DNA of 24,046 nt from NCBI GenBank assembly GCA_934747325.1, contig CAKVGW010000023.1, positions 1 to 24,046 of the forward strand, in the 5' to 3' direction. Each line of letters opens with the position of its first letter. Position 1 is the first letter of the stretch. The notes below the pieces were generated by a model, which was not told where the DNA came from, made no database searches, and was given only the letters and a program-made list of their open reading frames with translations. Origin of the DNA: an uncultured Candidatus Melainabacteria bacterium. GTDB lineage: Bacteria; Cyanobacteriota; Vampirovibrionia; Gastranaerophilales; Gastranaerophilaceae. A program made the translations under genes and the position numbers. Positions 1 through 7,341 of the stretch are shown in pieces.

Positions 1-84
1 CATTATAGATAAAATTAATCCAGCTAACCTCTTCCTCATAGTCTAATTATACTATCTTTTTTCTGAAAAACAAAATTATTTATT

Positions 85-129
85 TTTACTTGTAAACTAC
101 TCTTTATACAATAAAATAATATAAGGAGG
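85..129 (+). promoter_or_regulatory. tmk: Candidate tmk promoter and strong ribosome binding site
   Basis: A TTTACT hexamer at 85-90 and a TACAAT hexamer at 107-112 lie 16 nt apart and look like a weak sigma-70 type promoter. The AAGGAGG at 123-129 is a near-perfect Shine-Dalgarno sequence four bases before the ATG at 134 and fixes the tmk start. The ribosome binding site is clear; the promoter is only a consensus-based guess in very AT-rich DNA. Confidence 0.4.
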
Positions 130-133
130 TTTT

Positions 134-754
134 ATGTCTTTATTTATAACATTTGAAGGGGCTGATGGTTGTGGAAAAACTACGCAAATAGAGCTTTTAA
201 ACGAATATTTGCACAAAAAAGGTTTTAAAACTCTTGTTACACGAGAACCGGGTGCTAAAGGTTTAGGTGAAAAATTAAGAGAAATATTGCTTAATTATGA
301 TGGTGAAGTTTCTCCTAATTGTGAGTCTTTTTTGTTCTTAGCCGATAGAGCGCAACATGTAGATTGTGTAATAAAACCTGCACTAAAAGATGGTGTAATT
401 GTGCTTTGTGATAGACATACTGATTCAACTGTAGCGTATCAAGGTTACGGAAGACAGCTTGATATTGAGCAAATAAAAAAACTAAATGAAGTTGCTGTAA
501 ACGGATTGAAGCCGGATTTAACTATTGTTTTTGACATTGATATCGAAACCTCTATGCAAAGAGTTGGAAATACAAAGGACCGCATGGAATCCGCAGGTAT
601 AGATTTTTTTAATAGAGTTAGAAATGGTTATTTGGCGATAGCTAAAGAAGAACCGAATAGAGTCAAGGTCATTAATTCGGCAGATGCTATTGAAAATATT
701 CATAAGCAAGTAATAGAGTTGGTTGATAAACAAGTAAATATACATAAAGGCTGA
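134..754 (+). CDS. tmk: Thymidylate kinase
   Basis: Phosphorylates dTMP to dTDP with ATP in the cytoplasm, an essential step of dTTP synthesis. The protein is 206 residues, the usual size for bacterial Tmk. The P-loop FEGADGCGKTT is at residues 7-17, and the family DR motif appears as DRHTDSTVAYQGYGR near residue 94. A LID-like segment with TKDRME lies near residue 148. The start is fixed by an AAGGAGG ribosome binding site four bases upstream. It is followed by a 128-base gap carrying a palindrome and then prfB on the same strand. Nothing looks odd in the protein, and the family assignment is secure. Confidence 0.95.
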   Translation: MSLFITFEGADGCGKTTQIELLNEYLHKKGFKTLVTREPGAKGLGEKLREILLNYDGEVSPNCESFLFLADRAQHVDCVIKPALKDGVIVLCDRHTDSTVAYQGYGRQLDIEQIKKLNEVAVNGLKPDLTIVFDIDIETSMQRVGNTKDRMESAGIDFFNRVRNGYLAIAKEEPNRVKVINSADAIENIHKQVIELVDKQVNIHKG

Positions 755-784
755 TGTATCACCTTATCTTGAATTATTTGGAAA

Positions 785-840
785 GAGGTGGAATAATACG
801 GATTGACACCTCACCTTATCCCTCTCCTTTAAGGAGAGGG
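785..840. repeat. Palindromic intergenic element, possible dispersed repeat
   Basis: Between tmk and prfB is a perfect inverted repeat at 820-840: CCCTCTCCTT at 820-829 pairs with AAGGAGAGGG at 831-840 around one central base. A second small inverted repeat, GAGGTG at 785-790 with CACCTC at 807-812, lies just upstream. The GC-rich arms stand out from the AT-rich surroundings. No T-tract follows on the plus strand, so it is a poor intrinsic terminator. CCTCACC..CCCTCTCC..GGAGAGGG-type palindromes are, as I recall, frequent intergenic repeats in several bacteria, so this could be a REP/MITE-like copy. Only one copy is seen in this window. Confidence 0.5.
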
Positions 841-882
841 AATTAACCTAATAATCCCAACTTCAAAATAGGAAGCAAAAAA

Positions 883-1944
883 ATGAACTTACAAGAACTT
901 GAACAAAGTGTAAATAATAATAAAAAAAATGTTGATTTTGATGTTTTAAATGCAGAATTGAAGGATTTAGAAGCTAAGCTTCAAAGTCCTGAGGTTTGGT
1001 CTAATCAAAATTTGGCATCTGAATTGGGGCAAAAGTCACGAGAAATCAAAGAAACTATAGAAATGTTTTCAAGATGGGAAACTACAATTGAGGACGCTAA
1101 AACCGCTCAAGAAATTGGAGATAATGAACTTATTCAAGAGAGTGAAATTGAATTAAAGAAACTTGAAAAAGAATTAGATAAATACGAAGTTCAAAAAATG
1201 CTTTCAGGTGAATATGACGAAGCAGACGCGTTTCTTTCTATAAATGCAGGTGCAGGCGGAACTGATGCGCAAGATTGGGCTAATATGCTTCTTAGAATGT
1301 ATACGCGTTGGGCAGAATCAAAAGGTTGGAAAGTAGAACTTGTAGATAAGTCTGATGGCGAAGAAGCCGGAATTAAGTCAGCTACAATAAAAATTAGCGG
1401 TAAATATGCTTATGGTTATGCTAAAGCTGAAAAAGGCGTTCATCGTTTGGTTAGGATTTCGCCTTTTAACGCAAACGGCAAACGTCAAACTAGTTTTGCA
1501 TCTTGTGAAGTTTCTCCGATAATTCCTGATTATGAAAAAACAATTCATATTCCACCTGAAGATTTGGAGATAGATACTATGCGCTCAGGCGGTGCCGGTG
1601 GACAGAATGTAAATAAGGTTGAAACTGCAGTTAGAATTTTACATAAACCGACAGGTATAGTTATAAAATGCCAACAAGAACGTTCTCAATTGCAAAACAA
1701 AGAAAATGCAATGCAAATGCTTGCTTCTAAATTGTTGGAACTTAGACAACGTGAGCATGAAAAGAAATTAGCCGAATTAAAGGGTGAAAACTTTGATATT
1801 AATTTCGGTTCACAAATTCGTTCTTACGTTTTCCATCCGTATAAAATGGTAAAAGATCATAGAACCGGTTTTGAAATGGGAAATGTTGATGCTGTAATGG
1901 ATGGTGACTTGGATGGGTTTATAGAAGCGTATTTAAAAATGTAA
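883..1944 (+). CDS. prfB: Peptide chain release factor 2 (RF2)
   Basis: Recognises UGA and UAA stop codons and triggers peptide release on the ribosome. The 353-residue protein carries the RF2 recognition tripeptide SPF (in [13 protein letters not shown]) and the catalytic GGQ motif ([15 protein letters not shown]). The N-terminal helical domain ends at the PEVW segment (P36-W39), matching P44-W47 of E. coli RF2. The frame is continuous from an ATG at 883 with an AGGAAG ribosome binding site at 871-876, so the usual in-frame UGA frameshift near codon 25 is absent. The gene converges on the minus-strand small ORF with only four bases between stop codons. Confidence 0.95.
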   Translation: MNLQELEQSVNNNKKNVDFDVLNAELKDLEAKLQSPEVWSNQNLASELGQKSREIKETIEMFSRWETTIEDAKTAQEIGDNELIQESEIELKKLEKELDKYEVQKMLSGEYDEADAFLSINAGAGGTDAQDWANMLLRMYTRWAESKGWKVELVDKSDGEEAGIKSATIKISGKYAYGYAKAEKGVHRLVRISPFNANGKRQTSFASCEVSPIIPDYEKTIHIPPEDLEIDTMRSGGAGGQNVNKVETAVRILHKPTGIVIKCQQERSQLQNKENAMQMLASKLLELRQREHEKKLAELKGENFDINFGSQIRSYVFHPYKMVKDHRTGFEMGNVDAVMDGDLDGFIEAYLKM

Positions 1945-1948
1945 TATG

Positions 1949-2164
1949 TTATTCTACTAAACCACCAAATGCCATAACATCTTCGTATTCAGCTCCAGCC
2001 TCAAGCATTTCTTCTGCTGAAAAACCAAAAAGTGTAATCGTATCAATGACTTCTGCTTTATTATTGATATTTTTTATAACAGATTTTAATGCAGACTCTC
2101 TTGTCATGTACTTAAATCTATCGTTTATTCCTTTTTTTAGGCTTCGTTGTTTGGCTTTACCCAT
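1949..2164 (-). CDS. Small hypothetical protein, last gene of the nanE-nanK operon
   Basis: A 71-residue protein that I do not recognise. The first 25 residues are basic (MGKAKQRSLKKGINDRFKY) and the C-terminal third is acidic (around FSAEEMLEAGAEYEDVM). No signal peptide, membrane segment or metal motif is visible. Its ATG lies one base after the nanK TAG stop, so translation is probably coupled to nanK. Its stop is four bases from the prfB stop on the other strand. The tight placement and sensible codon use argue for a real gene, but no function can be assigned. Confidence 0.6.
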   Translation of the reverse strand: MGKAKQRSLKKGINDRFKYMTRESALKSVIKNINNKAEVIDTITLFGFSAEEMLEAGAEYEDVMAFGGLVE

Positions 2165-2165
2165 A

Positions 2166-3044
2166 CTACTTTGCCTCGCTTTCGAATGCTAATAGAGCAG
2201 CTCCTATCATGCCGGAATAATTTCCAGCGGTTGCAATTCTAATAGAAGTTGGAGATGTTACGATATCACTGTTTACTGTTTGTTCCATTTTTTTTGCATC
2301 CACAAATTGAGCCATAGAACCCGATAAAACAATGCAATCAGGATCAAATAGATTAACTAAACCATTTACACCAATTGTAATATCATTAATCCAACGGTCG
2401 AAAATTTCTATCATTTTTTTATCGCCGTTTTTAACTCCGTCCATTACATCATATGTTGTAACATCAGGATTGTTAAGCATTTCTTCTGCATCAACTTTTA
2501 GCGCTGTGCCTGATGCGTAAGCCTCAAAGCAATCCCAACTTCCGCAAGTACATTTTCTACGTTTATCAGGATACATTTTGAAGTGCATTTCACCAGCAGC
2601 GCCAGATTTGCCCTTTAATAATTGATTGTTAATTATTATTCCGCCTCCGACACCGGTTCCTAACGTTAACATTACAGAAACTTTTGTGTCTTTTGATGCG
2701 CCAATCTTGTATTCAGCCCAAGCAGCTGCATTCGCATCATTTTCCAGAAACACTCTTTTTTTGCTTAATTCTTGAAAATTTATAGAAGCATAACCACTTA
2801 CAAGATTCCCTGTTGAACCGTTAACAGCAGTATTTTCATTATTCACAGCACCTGCTGTTGAAATAGCAATAACATCAACTTCATTTTCAAACTTCGCGAT
2901 TTGACCTTTTAAAATATCTAAAATTCCTTGAATAGATTTTGGCGTATGAAATTTATCAATCTCAGAAACAATTTTCCCTGTTTCGTCAATAATGCTACTA
3001 TAAATTTTTGTACCGCCAATATCAAATGCTAAAGCTTTTTTCAT
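2166..3044 (-). CDS. nanK: ROK-family kinase, probable N-acetylmannosamine kinase
   Basis: Probably phosphorylates N-acetylmannosamine to ManNAc-6-phosphate in sialic acid or ManNAc use. The protein is 292 residues with the ROK ATP-binding start ALAFDIGGTK at residues 4-13, the GTGVGGG loop, and the structural zinc motif CTCGSWDCFEAYASG. I chose the ATG at 3044 over an in-frame TTG at 3059 because an AAGGA ribosome binding site sits about eight bases before the ATG and overlaps the TTG region. The ATG falls one base after the nanE stop, so the pair forms an operon. ROK kinases vary in sugar specificity; the ManNAc assignment rests mainly on the nanE neighbour. No nanA lyase is in the window. 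Confidence 0.8.
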   Translation of the reverse strand: MKKALAFDIGGTKIYSSIIDETGKIVSEIDKFHTPKSIQGILDILKGQIAKFENEVDVIAISTAGAVNNENTAVNGSTGNLVSGYASINFQELSKKRVFLENDANAAAWAEYKIGASKDTKVSVMLTLGTGVGGGIIINNQLLKGKSGAAGEMHFKMYPDKRRKCTCGSWDCFEAYASGTALKVDAEEMLNNPDVTTYDVMDGVKNGDKKMIEIFDRWINDITIGVNGLVNLFDPDCIVLSGSMAQFVDAKKMEQTVNSDIVTSPTSIRIATAGNYSGMIGAALLAFESEAK

Positions 3045-3045
3045 T

Positions 3046-3723
3046 TTATATTCCTTCAATAAATCTTTTTGTAATTAATTGTGGTCTTGTAATTGCAGAC
3101 CCGATTACAACACAGTGCGCACCTAATTCAAATGCTTTTTTCACTTCTTCGGGAGTCCAAATTCGACCTTCTAAAATTACAGGTTTATCAACCGTTTTAA
3201 CTAAATTTTTCAATAGTTCATAATCAGGTCCAACAGTCGGCTCGCCTGACTCCATTGTATAACCGGCTAACGTTGTAGAAATTATATCCGCACCAAGTTT
3301 AGCGCAATTTCTACCTTCTTCTAAGGTAGAAATATCAGCCATAGCAAGTTTTTTTGATTTATGAATTGTAGAAATAATTTCTTCTAAAGTGCAATTATTA
3401 TGCGGACGTGAAGTTCCATCAAAGGCAACAATATCTGCACCTGCGTCTATCAATGCATTAACCTCTTTTAGCCCAGGGGTTATATAAACAATTTCTTTCC
3501 AATTAGAAGGTAATCCGTCAGGCTTAGTTAAGCCAATAACAGGAACGTTAAACTTCTTAGCGTTTCTTACATCTCTTGCTCCTGCAACTCTAAGACCACC
3601 GGCACCACCATTTACGCAAGATGCCATCATTGCTTCCATACACTCTTCTTTATAAAGTGGTTCATCAGGCATTGCTTGCGATGATACGATAACTTTTCCC
3701 TTTAGTAATTCCAAAATTTCCAT
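3046..3723 (-). CDS. nanE: N-acylglucosamine-6-phosphate 2-epimerase (ManNAc-6-P epimerase)
   Basis: Converts ManNAc-6-phosphate to GlcNAc-6-phosphate, feeding amino sugars into central metabolism or the cell wall. The 225-residue TIM barrel has the conserved GLTKPDG segment with Lys67 and PVILEGRIWTPEE with Glu185, the expected positions of the catalytic Lys/Glu pair. FDGTSRPH near residue 101 is also family-typical. It is the first gene of a three-gene minus-strand operon with nanK and a small ORF. It starts divergently from der across a 68-base gap containing a long inverted repeat that may control it. Confidence 0.9.
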   Translation of the reverse strand: MEILELLKGKVIVSSQAMPDEPLYKEECMEAMMASCVNGGAGGLRVAGARDVRNAKKFNVPVIGLTKPDGLPSNWKEIVYITPGLKEVNALIDAGADIVAFDGTSRPHNNCTLEEIISTIHKSKKLAMADISTLEEGRNCAKLGADIISTTLAGYTMESGEPTVGPDYELLKNLVKTVDKPVILEGRIWTPEEVKKAFELGAHCVVIGSAITRPQLITKRFIEGI

Positions 3724-3733
3724 ATAATATATA

Positions 3734-3779
3734 CTATCATAAAAAGTGATAACTATACAATTATCTCTTTTTATGATAG
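3734..3779. promoter_or_regulatory. Long inverted repeat in the nanE/der divergent promoter region
   Basis: A perfect 13-bp inverted repeat (CTATCATAAAAAG at 3734-3746, CTTTTTATGATAG at 3767-3779) continues inward, after one T:T mismatch, with GATA at 3748-3751 pairing TATC at 3762-3765. Each arm holds a TATGAT hexamer pointing outward (3772-3777 for der, and its mirror for nanE), so the arms may be the -10 boxes of two symmetric divergent promoters and also an operator. A bidirectional hairpin is another reading, but both neighbouring genes start here, which argues against a terminator. Confidence 0.6.
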
Positions 3780-3791
3780 ACTGAACGTATT

Positions 3792-5132
3792 ATGAATAGA
3801 AAACCAATTATCGCAATAGTAGGAAGACCGAATGTTGGCAAATCGACATTTGTAAACAGATTAGTAGGAAAAAGACAATCTATCGTTGACGACCGTCCGG
3901 GAGTTACAAGAGATAGAATTTATTTTGATGTTGAATGGCAAAATCGCCCGTTTACAGTTATTGATACAGGCGGTATTATCCCCGGTGATGAAGATGAAAT
4001 AATGCTTTCTATTTATGATCAAGCAAAAATCGCTTGTGAAGAAGCCGACAAAATCATTTTTATAGTTGACGGTTTAGAAGGTGTTACGCCTGTTGACTCT
4101 GATATTGCAAATATCTTAAGGCAAAGCAACAAACCGATATTTCTTGCAGTTAACAAAGTTGACTCTCATAACCAGATTACAATGATTAGTGATTTCTATT
4201 CACTTGCCATTGGCGAACCTATTGCTATTTCAGCATTGCACGGTTCAGGTGGTGTTGGTGATTTATTAGAAGAGATTACTTCCGATTTTTCTTATGATGT
4301 GGAAGAAGAGGAAGATAAAACAATAAAAATTGCAATAGTTGGTCGACCAAACGCGGGTAAATCTTCAATTGTAAATGCTCTTTTAGGCGAAAACAGGGTT
4401 ATTGTTTCTGATGTTTCAGGAACAACAAGAGATAGCATTGATTCTCGCTTGACTTATAATGACCAAGAATTTGTTATTATTGATACAGCAGGCATCAGAA
4501 AAAAAGCAAAAGTTGATTATGGCGTTGAAAAATTCGCTGTAGATAGAGCTATTCGCTCAATCAGAGAGTGTGACGTTGCATTGATGGTAATTGACGCAAC
4601 TGAAGCAATAAATGGAATTTCAGACCAAGACAAAAAAATTGCCTCTATTATTACCGAAGCCGGAAAAGGTATGGTAATCGCAATCAACAAATGGGATTTG
4701 ATTGAAGACAAAAAATCAAACACGATTAACAAGTTTGAAGAAAAAATTGCACGAGAAATTCCATTCTTGGATTATGTACCTAAAATTTACATAAGCGCAG
4801 TTACACATCAAAGATTAAATCAAATCTTTACAAGAGTTGTAGAAGTTCAAAAGGAACGTTCGAAAAGAGTTTCAACAGGCTTGTTGAATAAGGTTATTAA
4901 TGAAGCTTATGCTCTAAATCCGCCTCAAACAATCAGAAATAAGCGTTTGAAGATTATGTACTCTACACAAGCTGCAATTGAACCGCCAACATTTATTTTG
5001 TTTGCAAATAATGAAGATTTAATGAAAGACCATTATAAACGCTACATGGAAAACAAATTACGTGAAGCATTTGGATTTATTGGAACACCTATAAGACTTT
5101 CTATAAGAACAAGAAGCGAAAAGAAAAAATAA
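3792..5132 (+). CDS. der: Ribosome assembly GTPase Der (EngA)
   Basis: A tandem-GTPase protein required for 50S ribosomal subunit maturation. The 446 residues contain G domain 1 (GRPNVGKST at 11-19, DTGG, NKVD), G domain 2 (GRPNAGKSS near 184, DTAG, NKWD) and a C-terminal KH-like domain of about 95 residues ending in a basic tail. Two complete G domains in tandem are diagnostic for Der. The ATG at 3792 has no good Shine-Dalgarno sequence, and the possible -10 element lies only 15 bases upstream, so the leader is probably very short. It converges with the L,D-transpeptidase gene, with 11 bases between stops. Confidence 0.96.
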   Translation: MNRKPIIAIVGRPNVGKSTFVNRLVGKRQSIVDDRPGVTRDRIYFDVEWQNRPFTVIDTGGIIPGDEDEIMLSIYDQAKIACEEADKIIFIVDGLEGVTPVDSDIANILRQSNKPIFLAVNKVDSHNQITMISDFYSLAIGEPIAISALHGSGGVGDLLEEITSDFSYDVEEEEDKTIKIAIVGRPNAGKSSIVNALLGENRVIVSDVSGTTRDSIDSRLTYNDQEFVIIDTAGIRKKAKVDYGVEKFAVDRAIRSIRECDVALMVIDATEAINGISDQDKKIASIITEAGKGMVIAINKWDLIEDKKSNTINKFEEKIAREIPFLDYVPKIYISAVTHQRLNQIFTRVVEVQKERSKRVSTGLLNKVINEAYALNPPQTIRNKRLKIMYSTQAAIEPPTFILFANNEDLMKDHYKRYMENKLREAFGFIGTPIRLSIRTRSEKKK

Positions 5133-5143
5133 GTTTAAATAAG

Positions 5144-5746
5144 CTATTTAATAATAACAATGTCGCCACGCTTAGTTTCTGCTGCAAGCTGTTTAATTAC
5201 TTCATTGTCCATACGCATGCAACCATGCGAAACGTAACGACCTAAACTATAAGAATCACTATTTCCGTGAATGAATTCTCCAATGTCACTTTGTTCACCG
5301 GTCTTGGTATCTAATATATTTAATAATATTATTTTAGGTCCATAGGCAGAAGGATTACGTCTTCTTTTCGTGTGAACAGGTGCTGTTTTATATGGATATG
5401 TTTCAGTATGCGTAACTATTCTCACACCTTTACTTGTCGGCGTGCTTGGTTTCCCGCTTGCAATCATATATGCCATTTCGGGCTTGCCTTGTATATTATA
5501 CTTATAGAGGACATTTTTGCTTAAGTCTACTACAAATTTTGCAGTTTTCATTTGACCTTGTATCTTTACGTTTGGATTTGGTGCTCCTGCTAAAACATCT
5601 TTTTCTGATGTACCTTCAGGTGGGGCTGTTACAACTATGAAATCATCTTTTTCTTCTGTTTGCGCAAAAGCTCTATTGGTACATATTGGTAATGCGCTTA
5701 TCATACAGCCGATACTAATTGTTTTTATTACATTTGGAATTCTCAT
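5144..5746 (-). CDS. Secreted L,D-transpeptidase (YkuD domain)
   Basis: Probably crosslinks peptidoglycan by 3-3 bonds or attaches proteins to it outside the cytoplasmic membrane. The 200-residue protein starts with a signal peptide (hydrophobic about 9-22, cleavage near AFAQT at residue 30). The YkuD domain fills roughly residues 67-200 with the catalytic signature: HGNSDSYSLGRYVSHGCMRM contains the family histidine, the SHGC nucleophilic cysteine and the following arginine. There is no peptidoglycan-binding repeat, so it is a minimal single-domain form. The ATG at 5746 lacks an obvious ribosome binding site. Its exact wall substrate cannot be read from sequence. Confidence 0.9.
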   Translation of the reverse strand: MRIPNVIKTISIGCMISALPICTNRAFAQTEEKDDFIVVTAPPEGTSEKDVLAGAPNPNVKIQGQMKTAKFVVDLSKNVLYKYNIQGKPEMAYMIASGKPSTPTSKGVRIVTHTETYPYKTAPVHTKRRRNPSAYGPKIILLNILDTKTGEQSDIGEFIHGNSDSYSLGRYVSHGCMRMDNEVIKQLAAETKRGDIVIIK

Positions 5747-5925
5747 ATTATTTATAAAACATGTAAATTTTTAATTTGCTAGTTTGTTGAGCATATAAAA
5801 TTTTAATTAATTGTAAACTTTTGTTAAGAATTATAAATAAAAAGTCAATTTTGAATAACATAAATACTTTATTTATATGTAAGGTAAAAGGTTAATAAAA
5901 TAAAGATTTATAGTAGGAGGTCATT
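5747..5925. promoter_or_regulatory. Divergent AT-rich intergenic region with a candidate promoter and strong RBS
   Basis: This gap separates the divergent transpeptidase and Gly/Met-rich genes. A possible plus-strand promoter is TTGAAT at 5851-5856 with TATATG at 5874-5879, 17 bp apart. AGGAGG at 5914-5919 precedes the ATG at 5926 and fixes that start. I see no RNA gene or repeat. The promoter is tentative because the region is nearly all A and T. Confidence 0.35.
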
Positions 5926-6885
5926 ATGTCACTTGGTTTTGGCATAACAGGAATTGGAAACGGATTAGGAACGTATGGACTTGGCGGTACAAGTACCTAT
6001 TATGATCCTATGATGGGCATGGCTGGCGCATATTCTCCATATGGTTCAATGGGAATGATGGGTGCTTATTCACCATATTCAGGAATGGGTATGATGGGAA
6101 TGTACAATCCTTCTTTTATGGGACAAATGAACAAAGCTTATCAGCAAATGGAGGTTGATCAACTTAATCATGCCGGCGCAATGCATAATTTAATGTTGCA
6201 AAATCAGACACAAGCCTTTACTGATCAGGATAGAGCAATCTTTGAAAAAGCAATGGTAGATGCAGGAGTTAATAAATGTGTTACTAACTTAGCAGAAATG
6301 GTAAGAAAAGGTAATGCAGATGGTATTTGTCAGACTTATGATGAATTGAAGCAAACTCTATATACAAAATACAGCGATTATTTTAAAGCAAATTCAAACA
6401 AACTTAATCCTTCTGACAGTGTTGCAAACTTTGTAGAACTTTTATACAGTCAAATTATTTCTGCTCAACAAGGTGAACAAGTAGATTTAAGAAGCGATAT
6501 TAAAAAATATGGTGAAACTGCATTTGAGCATGGCTTTTGGAAAAACTTCCACGGCAGTGACTACCATGACAAAACTTCAGAACAAGCATTAAGCTATATG
6601 TTTGGAACTCCGATTGATAATAAAGCCGGTCATGAAAGAATGGAAAAATACGGTGCAACATTTGAAAAAGGAGTAGAATTAGGTGCAGCAGCTGCAGTCG
6701 GTGCAGTAGCTTTACCAACTGTTGCAAAAGCTGGAAAGAGTGTTTTAAGTTCAGTTGTATCACTTGGTTCAGAAAAAGGTGGCGCAGCAATTTCTAAGTT
6801 AAGTACTTTTAATAAAAAATGGGCCTGGGCAGGTGTTGCGGCTGGTTTAATTGGTGACTGGTTATGGCAACAAAGCAGAGCTTAA
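5926..6885 (+). CDS. Gly/Met/Tyr-rich protein of unknown function
   Basis: I do not recognise a family for this 319-residue protein. Residues 1-70 are low-complexity, rich in Gly, Met, Tyr, Ser and Pro, with an imperfect tandem unit (AYSPYGSMGMMG then AYSPYSGMGMMG) around residues 34-59. Residues 70-240 look soluble and helical. Residues 248-315 are rich in Ala, Gly and Val with two hydrophobic stretches, the last ending in WAGVAAGLIGDWLWQQSRA, so the C-terminus may enter a membrane. No classical signal peptide is visible. It has a strong ribosome binding site, good codon use and its own terminator at 6919, all signs of a well-expressed single gene. A surface, secreted or shell-forming role is possible but unsupported. 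Confidence 0.8.
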   Translation: MSLGFGITGIGNGLGTYGLGGTSTYYDPMMGMAGAYSPYGSMGMMGAYSPYSGMGMMGMYNPSFMGQMNKAYQQMEVDQLNHAGAMHNLMLQNQTQAFTDQDRAIFEKAMVDAGVNKCVTNLAEMVRKGNADGICQTYDELKQTLYTKYSDYFKANSNKLNPSDSVANFVELLYSQIISAQQGEQVDLRSDIKKYGETAFEHGFWKNFHGSDYHDKTSEQALSYMFGTPIDNKAGHERMEKYGATFEKGVELGAAAAVGAVALPTVAKAGKSVLSSVVSLGSEKGGAAISKLSTFNKKWAWAGVAAGLIGDWLWQQSRA

Positions 6886-6918
6886 TTACATTTTAAATAA
6901 TCTTTCTTTTCTTAACCT

Positions 6919-6950
6919 AAGCTAAACTTTAAAAGTTTAGCTTTTTATTT
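6919..6950 (+). terminator. Intrinsic terminator of the Gly/Met-rich gene
   Basis: AAGCTAAACTTT at 6919-6930 and AAAGTTTAGCTT at 6932-6943 form a perfect 12-bp stem around one central A, so the real loop is several bases. A T-rich tail runs to 6950. It lies 34 bases after the stop codon at 6885. Confidence 0.85.
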
Positions 6951-6961
6951 GAAAAATATTC

Positions 6962-6989
6962 TTGACTTTAAATCTTGATATTGTAATAT
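6962..6989 (+). promoter_or_regulatory. Promoter of the tRNA-Gln gene
   Basis: TTGACT at 6962-6967 and TAATAT at 6984-6989 are 16 bp apart, a good sigma-70 match. Transcription would start near 6996, a few bases before the tRNA at 7001. Confidence 0.7.
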
Positions 6990-7000
6990 AGTAATTGCGA

Positions 7001-7076
7001 TGGGACGTCGCCAAGTGGTAAGGCAGCTGGTTTTGGTCCAGCCATCTCGGAGGTTCGAATCCTTCCGTCCCAGCCA
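7001..7076 (+). tRNA. trnQ: tRNA-Gln, anticodon UUG, CCA encoded
   Basis: A complete cloverleaf can be drawn. The acceptor stem pairs TGGGACG (7001-7007) with CGTCCCA (7066-7072). The anticodon arm is GCTGG (7026-7030), loop TTTTGGT and CCAGC (7038-7042), with anticodon TTG at 7033-7035. The T arm is GGAGG-TTCGAAT-CCTTC with one G-U pair. The discriminator is G and CCA is encoded at 7074-7076. U34 reads CAA and CAG. The gene has its own promoter and terminator. The T1-A72 weak first pair is typical of bacterial tRNA-Gln. Confidence 0.95.
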
Positions 7077-7081
7077 ATTAA

Positions 7082-7110
7082 AAGGCTCTCTCTTGAGGGT
7101 CTTTTTTTTT
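7082..7110 (+). terminator. Intrinsic terminator after tRNA-Gln
   Basis: AAGGCTCTC at 7082-7090 pairs with GAGGGTCTT at 7095-7103 (two G-U pairs) around a TCTT loop, followed by an unbroken T-tract to 7110. It isolates the tRNA from the glycan operon downstream. Confidence 0.85.
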
Positions 7111-7264
7111 TACTAAATATTTTAAAGTAGAAAATGCGTACTATTTAATAAACTATAGAAATGAACGTGAATTATTTTTTGTTTTTTACAATAATATTTT
7201 ATAAAACTATAAATTTATAAATGTTTGTGATAGAGTATAAAAGGGTAGGTAAAAGAAATAGCAT

Positions 7265-7330
7265 TTGACTTAAATTACATTAAATTTTTTAGTGTAGAGA
7301 AAATCATGAACTTGAAATTCAGAGAAGGAG
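7265..7330 (+). promoter_or_regulatory. Candidate promoter and RBS of the surface-glycan operon
   Basis: The 231 bases between the tRNA terminator and the first glycosyltransferase contain no gene. TTGACT at 7265-7270 and TTTAGT at 7288-7293, 17 bp apart, are the best promoter candidate and would drive the eleven-gene polycistron. AAGGAG at 7325-7330 is the ribosome binding site for the ATG at 7342. I saw no JUMPstart/ops element and no riboswitch. Confidence 0.4.
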
Positions 7331-7341
7331 TGCGTTTGTAA

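Noticed and set aside
1..3. Possible minus-strand start codon (CAT on the plus strand) of a gene left of the window
   Set aside because: Only the three bases of the codon are visible and no good Shine-Dalgarno sequence lies at the right distance, so it cannot be supported.
2166..3059. Longer nanK starting at an in-frame TTG at 3059
   Set aside because: The extra residues are read from the ribosome binding site region; the ATG at 3044 has a proper AAGGA spacing and matches ROK family starts.
7077..7341. Riboswitch, ops/JUMPstart element or small RNA before the glycan operon
   Set aside because: Apart from the tRNA terminator and a candidate promoter, no conserved hairpin or JUMPstart sequence is visible.
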